64,000 bases of DNA from Diadema setosum (Eukaryota; Echinodermata; Echinoidea; Diadematoida; Diadematidae): positions 33,821,497-33,885,496 of the forward strand of contig CM067064.1 of assembly GCA_033980235.1 (NCBI GenBank), given 5' to 3'. The notes beneath the pieces are model-generated. The model searched no databases and was not told where the DNA came from. It saw only the letters and a program-made list of their open reading frames with translations. Below, in pieces: positions 56,994-64,000 of this stretch. Within the stretch, counting starts at the first letter, position 1; each line of letters begins with the position of its first letter. The translations under genes were made by a program, and so were the position numbers.

Positions 56994-57202
56994 CGGTCGA
57001 CTGATCACTATGATTTTATTTGACCCGTCGTCTTTGGGACATGAAACATAGATGGTATAATTTTGACAATGATAGAAAGAACACTTTCTGAGCTAATCGA
57101 TACACAAATTTTGTCCAGAAATAAAGAAAGAAGAAGAAGAAGAACCAACAAAGAATCCGTACAGATACAGAAGGTGATCCGAGAGGATACTCGGATCACC
57201 TA

Positions 57203-57254
57203 ATGAAATGAAATGAAATGAAATGAAATGAAATGAAATGAAATGAAATGAAAT
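57203..57254. repeat. (ATGAA)n microsatellite, right flank of B3
   Basis: Ten ATGAA units directly after the B3 hairpin; the same array continues at 54412-54608. Confidence 0.95.
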
Positions 57255-57608
57255 AATATGTACTCATTTGATAAAATGTACACTAATATTCCGGAAAATG
57301 GAGGTTAAAAGTATGACCCATTGCTTGCTTTGCATAATCATTTGCTAAAGCCCCCAGTTAAGGGTGTTTCTTTTTATTCTTAAGTCTCCATAAGTAAATC
57401 TTATAACGTTTTATGATCCTTGAATGTGATGACAGGGTTGGCATATTTCGGGAATCAACTTTTTATGGAGTAGGCCTCTTTGAAAAAAACCACAAGTACA
57501 CAAGTCCTGTATTTTAAGTGCGTTTATCTGCTAATATCGTTTAAACCACTGTAAGTGGACGTATAGTATTCTGTCTTGAATAACACTTGCAAAAAGAAAA
57601 AGACCACG

Positions 57609-57610
<2 letters not shown>
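57255..57610. other. Non-coding, no gene seen
   Basis: AT-rich sequence, nothing recognised. Confidence 0.4.

Positions 57611-57651
<41 letters not shown>
57611..57651. repeat. (AC)n
   Basis: Pure AC array of about 40 bp. Confidence 0.95.
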
Positions 57652-57655
<4 letters not shown>

Positions 57656-57839
57656 AACAGTTATGGGTATAAGCAATAGTAAATATCACCATAATGAAAC
57701 AGTATTGCTCAATATGTTATTTTTGTTCATTATCTTGAGTGTCTGCTGTTGTCATTACCTAAAGAGACTTTTGTCCTCATTTTGATGTCCCATCAGCCAG
57801 TGTCCCCTCTGTGTTTATCTAGCACAGCCTGATATCTTT

Positions 57840-58040
57840 CCCATGCACTTCTCAAACTTTGCCTTACGGTCGTCTACTTCCTGTTCTTACCCCTTGAGTG
57901 CCATTTACTGTCTTTTTTTTTCACACCTCTTGGTTAATTTCTTTGTTACGCTCTTTAACTCATATTTCCGTGACCTCATTTCGAACTTTCGCACAGTCAT
58001 GATGGTATACAGCCTCGTCCCTTCTCATCCCCCCCCTCTC

Positions 58041-58077
<37 letters not shown>

Positions 58078-58480
58078 CTCTCTCTCTCTCTCTCTCTCAT
58101 CAAGAAATTATTATTACTCTTGCATCATTTCTGCTATTTAGCTGTCTAATCAGTCTGTCTTTGTTGGGTGGATCTGAATTCTAATTGATTTCTATCTATT
58201 TCTCCGTGTGTCCCCTTTCAAAGGTAACTATCTATGCATTTATTCAACTGGTTTCAGTGAATCTTTTGAGCGTATCAGTCCTTCTTGATTTATATCTTTC
58301 TCTCTCTTTCTGGCTTTCAATGAAATGTGTTCTTTCTCTCATCACCTTCTTCATTATCCTTGTTAGTGTGTGAGTTATCCATCTCTGTATTTACCCCTCT
58401 ATTCCATTTTTTTCTCTATCTTTTTTTGTTCTCTTTCTATTACCTATTGAATTCAGTTGCCGTATTCTTTAGTTTTATAT
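57840..58480 (+). repeat. Pyrimidine-rich strand with (AC)n(TC)n
   Basis: CT/TTTCTC-rich plus strand with an AC array at 58046-58073 and a TC array at 58074-58099. The Leu/Ser-rich ORFs at 57843-58184 and 58185-58373 come from this composition. Confidence 0.7.
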
Positions 58481-58697
58481 AAGGAACTATACCGTCTACA
58501 TCCAGTCACTATGGCTACTTTAAAGACTTGCTTGAATTGAAACTGTTGACCCATCTTGAGGTCATTCCTACGCCGCCATCTCCAGTTCCACACCATCGCA
58601 CCCCCCCCCCCCCCCCACCGTTTGTACAACCCTTAACACTTAACACAAGAACGGATGACTTTCCCAAACGCATTACTGGCGGTCACTCCCGTTGCTA

Positions 58698-58795
58698 TGA
58701 CGTCATTGGGTGGCGGTCCTCGCATATTTTCGTCCGCTCGAATATAGTGTACTATAGTCTGCATGGGAGGGGGCAATAAATATATACTCGTGGGT
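58698..58795 (+). promoter_or_regulatory. Candidate CRE/CCAAT/TATA-like cluster
   Basis: TGACGTCATTGGGTGGCGG at 58698-58716 joins a CREB/ATF octamer, an inverted CCAAT (ATTGG) and a GC-box-like word. ATAAATATATA follows at 58776-58786. It lies outside the repeat families. No downstream coding region recognised. Confidence 0.22.
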
Positions 58796-60003
58796 CAGGG
58801 TGTTTCGGAAGGAGAGTTTGATGAATGCAGAAGGGGTAAGTCTAGGTACAATGGCCCCCTTTTCCTTTTAATGCGTAGGTCACATAGTGACCTGGTTAAA
58901 CGGTAAAAGGACTAATTGGTCTCCCATCAATTATTCAGTCCCCTAATCTCATTTCAGCTGGTCTGCGAAGATATATCACGTCACACTCTTGTTCGAAGTG
59001 TGTAAATCATCGTTGGTCCGTCAACAGTAGTTCTTTGGAAGACTTTCGCCAGTTCCCAGACAGTTGCAAAATGATTTATTTGACGAAGAATTACCTCCGA
59101 CGGAAAGAAAACTTGTTTTGCACTCAATGATTGACCTCATTTCCCCCTTTTTCCAGAAAGTCAATCTTCGTATGATGATTGTACTGTCGGCCTAAGTCGG
59201 AATTTTTCATGATATCATATTCATGCTTGACTTAGAGATCCAAGTTGTAGAAGGTCATCTTAAGGTCTGTTTACCACTAAACTGCTATTGCTTTCAGATT
59301 TAAAAGAAGAAAGAATTCTTAATGCTATGGTGCCATTAATAGGATTCTTAGCAGCTTATTCAGTTCACCAAATTGTCACGTCACTAGATTATGAGTTGCA
59401 GTGTAGTTTTGGAAGAACTTCTTAGCGATATCCTCTCTGTAAACTCCAATTGCGAGTTCTTCCACATCTACTAAAGAAAGCAGAGGATAAAAACTTTTAC
59501 CACAATGACAAATCTAACTCGGTAATGACATAATTATACCCATGAAGGCTGTAAACAGATGTAACAAGTATTTAGTGTTCGTCAGAATTTGCTTGGATCA
59601 TACTAAATAACGCTCGCTCAGAAAGACAGAAAGAAAGAGAGAGAGAGAAAGAGAGAGATAGAGGGGGAGCATTTCATAGCACAACTTTTCTCCCTTTTCT
59701 CTCATTCGTATTTCCGCCCCCTCTTTCCCCCACCCCCCCCCCTCTCTCTCTCTTCCTCTCTTCTCTTTCTATTACTCTGTGTATTTCTCCTTCCTGTTGA
59801 GCTCGGATTTTTCAAGCTTTTTTTTTTTTTGGGGGGGGGGGGTTACATTTTCTTTATAGTTCAGAGGTACTGGACGTTTAATGTCAAACTGTTATCACCT
59901 TTGTGAATAACTGAAAGAAGATTCTCTTTGTGACGATTTGCCATAGTTAGTTTTACACCTCTCCCCCCCCCCCCATCACGATAATCACAGTATGTATCAC
60001 TGA
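58796..60003. other. Non-coding, no gene seen
   Basis: Purine tract at 59620-59665, C-run at about 59732-59741, T11-G12 junction at 59820-59842 and C-run at 59964-59974. No gene-like frame. Confidence 0.4.
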
Positions 60004-60294
60004 TGTAAAGAACACAGTGTCCCACAGCCTGAAACACATCGTGAGCAAAGTGTGACATCTCTCTGCACTTTTAAACTCAGGCGTTTTAACATTATGAACA
60101 CAATCATTATGAATCATCCATTCACTATATGAATCATGAAATCACAATGTGAAACGGAAAATTACTATCTGAACTCCCTTTGAAAAACCACACCACAGTC
60201 ATGATAGGGTGTCGAGCGTTTTCACATAGTCAACCATGCGAACACATTGTGAACATACTGTGAGACATTGTCTTGAATTCTTTCCAGCAGGGTA
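60004..60294. mobile_element. Foldback MITE, family M4 (copy 2, diverged)
   Basis: AAAGAACACAGTGTCCCACAG at the left, ACATTGTCTTGAATTCTTTC then CAGCAGGGTA at the right. The interior has the same ACA(A/T)TGTGAA words as 7298-7602. The outermost left TACCCTGCTGG is missing. Confidence 0.65.
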
Positions 60295-60514
60295 ATGATG
60301 TAATCTCACGCAAAGCATATTGTTGCTTGATTATAAGCTGACGATATTTTAGTTCCCCCGAAAAGGATGATATGATTATTACAATTATGATAATGATTAG
60401 CATTGCTCTCCCAGAGTGCCATGTCAATTATTGTTGTTCCCCGGCATCTGGAAACAACAGTCATAGTTATACACCTGAACAACGAGTGGAATCAGAAAGG
60501 GAAAATATCTTGTG

Positions 60515-60880
60515 CAGTGAGTTGGCTCAGTCGGTAGCGCGTCTGTCTCACGATCACGCGGCCAGGGTTCGAACCCGAGTCTGGACTGAACAATGTTGTG
60601 TGTAAGCATACCGTCCCCTCTAGCAAGAGGCAAAACACTCTGTCCCTCGGATAGGACATAAAATCGAGGTCCCGTGTGTGAGAGAGTAACAACTCATGCA
60701 CGTAAAAGATCCCGCTTCATTCATTCATCGCAAAGAGCAGGGTGTTTAACTCGGTGAAGTGGTCCCGCAACTCACATCCAACTGGACCCCATGAAGACCA
60801 GCTAAACGTAGCTGAATATGGGCTATCCAGCCATCTCTCAGATGGAAATGAACAAACAAACAAAACAAAACAAACAAGCA
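60515..60880 (+). mobile_element. tRNA-derived SINE, apparently full length
   Basis: Pol III box A (TTGGCTCAGTCGG, 60522-60534) and box B (GGTTCGAACCC, 60566-60576) stand 32 bp apart inside a tRNA-like head. A body of about 270 bp follows with ATGCACGTAAAAGATCCC and GGGTGTTTAACTCGG. The tail is an (AAAC)/(AAAACA) array at 60849-60878. I recognise the body as a common marine-invertebrate SINE type but cannot name the family. The ORFs overlapping it are shadows. Confidence 0.75.
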
Positions 60881-62482
60881 ATATAAGCACGGAACAAGGA
60901 CCGCACTCTGGACCTCCTGTCTGAAATTCAGGGCTTTCATTTCTTCGTGCAATTGTATCTTCATGAATATATGCAGCAAGAAAAAAATATCCTCGTCCTT
61001 TATTTCGAATTTAATCTTATAAAATGTATAGCACATCCGGCTCAATTGGAGTATACGTCATTCAACGGCACTTTAATAGACAACACAAGTAAGGACATGT
61101 ATTTCAAGAGAACTTATTTTCTCCGAAACGTTTCACCCATGTACGTGCTACTGTCAAACCTGCATAAAAACGAACTCTGTTGCCACCAAAGGCGTCACGT
61201 GTATTAAGTTTATAATCGCATAAGGGCCATTGTCATTAGAATGGTCACACCTGACTATAAAGGTCATAAAATTTGCAAGATACACTTCTCTAAATTAATC
61301 GTAGTTGATGAAAGTATTACAGGCTGTATTCAAGGAATCGTTATATTTATTCTGACCCTTAACTATTTCCACTGTTAATGAGTGAATTGACAAGGTTAAT
61401 TTCTTTTTATCGTTTGGAGGTATATATGTGCAACTAGCGCGTCACCCCTTCTCACGAATTAAACGAGGCGGGAAAGTTCCCTCATTTCATTTCGCTTCAT
61501 TTCCTATCGGTAGTCAATTAACCTTGGCTGGCCCGGAAGATTAATGAATTCTAGTTTCGAATTCCTATAGGCATTAAGTGCGAGAAACCTTCGCGCTCTC
61601 ATTAAAGCCATCACAATCGTAATGACCCTTGGCAAATTGGCAACGTTGTGTTGGAACCGTTAAACTTCGGTCAAGAAGATTTTTCTTTTAGGAATAATAT
61701 TCTACGAATAACTCTTTTATTGTTCCTGAGAACTAAATGGCAAACAAATTAAATGAGTATTTTAAAAGTAATTGTCGTGGATATTTCAAGTAAAGTAATG
61801 TGTCGGCAGTCTAGAGATCACACCAAGTTAGAGTAACTGAAGTAGAATATTTCTCTTCTTCTTTGATAGGATAATTATTCACTCATTTCCAAAAATGTAT
61901 CGCTCGAAATTCATAAACAATATGAAATACACACATCAGCACATATTTTTTATTGGTTAAACAGTCTTAGTGTGTTTGATGAAATCTCTGAATCATTATG
62001 CATTAGTAGTTTATTTCTAAAAGAGTCAGAATGACAATCCCAACAGTTTGCGAACCATAACAAACATAACAATTGAAGTAGAATGGATGGTTGATACTGT
62101 GCAGCGACCACACGAAGCATACTCATTTTCAATCATGCTCAGGCCCATGTTTCAATTGGATAATGTCAACAAATAAAATTGCTTAGGATAGAATATGTAT
62201 GGATTCGTTTCTTTTACAAGTAGATAGAGTGATTGAGGCAGTTATATTTTCTACAGTGACTAAGATGACCGAAAAAATAACTTACGCCGAATAAACATAA
62301 GCTTATATCATTAGTCTGAGGACTTCGCTTTTGGCTAAAACATAGATAGCAGAAGGGCTTCCACAATTTGAGATTGACTTGCAATAAAAAAGAGGCTTGA
62401 CCGAGAAACTTGCCCGGCTGATGGGATTTGCCGAGGTAATGAGGTGATTTGGGGTATTTTTAGATTAAACGTGTCAAAATAG
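60881..62482. other. Non-coding, no gene seen
   Basis: About 1.6 kb of AT-rich DNA without recognisable repeats. ORFs at 60947-61207 (plus) and 61950-62132 (minus) carry no visible domain. Confidence 0.4.
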
Positions 62483-62507
62483 TAAAAGTCGGTATACCCG
62501 ACTTTTA
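62483..62507. repeat. Short perfect hairpin
   Basis: TAAAAGTCGG and CCGACTTTTA around a TATAC loop; 10-bp perfect stem. Confidence 0.85.
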
Positions 62508-63834
62508 TTCCTGAAGAACCCTCTTTGTCGGTAGTGAGTATGTAGGACGCTGCTATATAGTACGTGATGATCGAATCGGGCCCTTTTATAGCGGGTAGCA
62601 TTGCATCTCATGCAGCTAACTATAGCTGCGCAGTGCGCGATGGATACCGCTGTGGCCGGATATATGTAGGCCTAATCGAATGTAAAACATCACGTAGCAA
62701 CCACGATTGGGTATGCTCTGAGATTGCATTATACTGCTAGAGTACCTTTTAGATTTTACTTTACAATTTTGTCTTTACGCAACTGAAATCGAGTTATCAC
62801 GCAGCGTAACTTCACACATACATTTCTTATTATTTTCTCTCCATTTTTCAGTGTCTGCAATATATGGAAACTATATGCTTTGACCCATATAGTAACTGAA
62901 ACGCCCGGAACAATTTGATAAAGTTTTATGCTTTCCCATTTTTTCCCATATAGACTATATAATTATGTAATTTGAAAGAGGTCAAGGTCATCAAAAGTAT
63001 GTCAGAATTACTTCAGTGACACACCATTGTCTTAGTAAAGTCTAAACAGGCTTTCAAATAAACATAACATATGATAGAAAAAGAAATTAAACATACATTG
63101 AGCTATTTTGTAATGTTGATGTGTGCCATATATATAATCTTGTTTCACAAGATAGCTGAAACATAGATGACGTGTTGGTTGAGGGGATTATTGTCCTATC
63201 GTCCAGAATGACGAGAAAGTACCCCAAACACGTCATCATCGGACATCGACACTAGGCGCACCGGAGGACGGAAAAAATAGGGGTAAAATGTTGTCAATCA
63301 GACAATAAACGAAAAAGACACGTAATGATGTTGTCACGACAATAATGGATAAGCAAAGCATTTGTCTCCAGCTCCGTCCCTATCTAGAAAAGTGGCAAGT
63401 GAATTTGAGACTGACATTAATGACAACTCGAAGGCAATAACAGTATGCTGCACAAACACTATAAAGCAATTACTACACTCTTTAAAGTACAAGGCCCATT
63501 ACATGGATAATGAGGCGGGTAATTGTTGTAATACATTCTTCTGTCACATCCTGGAACACGTTTGCATTGAGGCGGGAGTAAAGGTATACAATGTATTCCA
63601 TACGCCTGCATGCAGAAACTGTCGTTTTTTTTTTTTTTTTTTGCTTCAAAAGGGATAAATTTGGCCTATGAATAAGAAAAGTGTGGTATAACGCGACGTT
63701 GATAGCCAGAAATGTACACCGACAGTATAACAACCTGAGAACACATCCAATCGTGGTTGCTTCGTATTGTTTTATATTTGTATTGTTTATAAATGATTAT
63801 CGATGATTGATAGGGGCTTGTTGGGAAATACAAA
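62508..63834. other. Non-coding, no gene seen
   Basis: A T19 run at 63625-63643. The 63362-63658 plus-strand ORF (98 codons) has a fairly even composition with several Cys and His in its second half, but I cannot assign a domain and a minus-strand ORF overlaps. Confidence 0.35.
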
Positions 63835-63861
63835 TTCTAGAACATTCTAGAAATTCTAGAA
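63835..63861. promoter_or_regulatory. Heat-shock-element consensus, three TTCTAGAA boxes
   Basis: TTCTAGAA occurs at 63835-63842, 63845-63852 and 63854-63861. The first two, spaced by CA, give four contiguous alternating nTTCn/nGAAn pentamers, the HSF1 consensus; the third is out of phase by one base. No heat-shock gene lies in the window. A target to the right, beyond 64000, is possible but unproved. Confidence 0.45.
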
Positions 63862-64000
63862 CGTTTACTTACATACTAATGACATACTGACCGGGAAGCT
63901 CGGGCTTTTCAGTATTTCAGGAATAAAACTCGGGTACCCTGATCTAAGTGATTTTAAACTTTTGATCTCAAAATACTCCCAAACCACTCATTTATCGTGG

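Larger units (their letters stand above)
54612..57201 (-). mobile_element. Family B, copy B3, inverted, inserted in a pentamer array
   Basis: On the minus strand it starts with the 30-nt hairpin (57172-57201, single here) and ends CTAG at 54615-54612. The 3' subterminal arm CGGATCACCT and the hairpin AATTTGTC/GACAAATT stand in the usual order. It contains the twin octamers, a 33-nt alternating tract, the 129-bp core and two DR1 pairs. Both flanks are ATGAA pentamer repeats, so the pre-insertion site is visible. 2.6 kb, no ORF. Confidence 0.75.

Noticed and set aside
63362..63658. Small Cys/His-containing protein gene
   Set aside because: The 98-codon frame ends in a poly-Phe stretch from a T19 run, has no spacing that fits a known finger, and an 83-codon ORF overlaps on the other strand.

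Overview
The window looks like non-coding, repeat-dense nuclear DNA of a marine invertebrate. It is AT-rich, full of microsatellites, homopolymer tracts and foldback (MITE-like) elements, and has no convincing host gene with exons. The repeat style (GGGCCC-ended foldbacks, several TTAAAGG-ended MITEs, tRNA-headed SINEs, LINE tails of short direct repeats) reminds me most of an echinoderm such as a sea urchin, with lancelet as the alternative. That placement comes from memory of repeat style and was not tested.

Layout. 1-31.1 kb is intergenic or intronic DNA. It holds scattered MITEs of at least five types, LINE 3' tails, microsatellites (GATA, ATC, GT, GTAT, TA, GA), runs of up to 20 G and a kilobase of pyrimidine-rich strand. 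31.2-34.2 kb holds one more MITE and then, on the minus strand, the only sizeable coding relic: a 5'-truncated non-LTR retrotransposon. It has reverse transcriptase palm motifs, a CCHC finger and a restriction-like (PD-(D/E)XK) endonuclease, and its 5' part is broken by three in-frame stops. 34.6-44.1 kb and 50.0-57.2 kb are occupied by two related families (called A and B here) of long non-coding elements. 44.1-50.0 kb and 57.3-64.0 kb return to ordinary repeat-bearing sequence with a SINE, MITEs, a CRE/CCAAT cluster and, near the right end, a strong heat-shock-element consensus.

The most interesting content is families A and B. Each starts with a perfect or near-perfect hairpin (AGGTGATACGC... 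or AGGTGATCCG...). The same arm recurs just inside the 3' end, followed by a second hairpin and exactly 11 nt to the terminus, with a T on both sides of the insertion. This is the architecture of Helentron/Helitron2-type rolling-circle transposons, but no Rep/helicase is encoded here. In both families the 5' hairpin is tandemly duplicated, and a second copy lacking that hairpin is joined head-to-tail to the first. The families share a core of conserved length (129 bp between the same two boxes). Family B carries consensus DR1 nuclear-receptor sites in pairs exactly 149 bp apart, twin TGACGTCA octamers 11 bp apart and long alternating purine-pyrimidine tracts. Family A carries repeated tRNA-like modules, each followed by oligo-T. 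Nothing here shows these signals are active, but their conservation between copies is visible directly.
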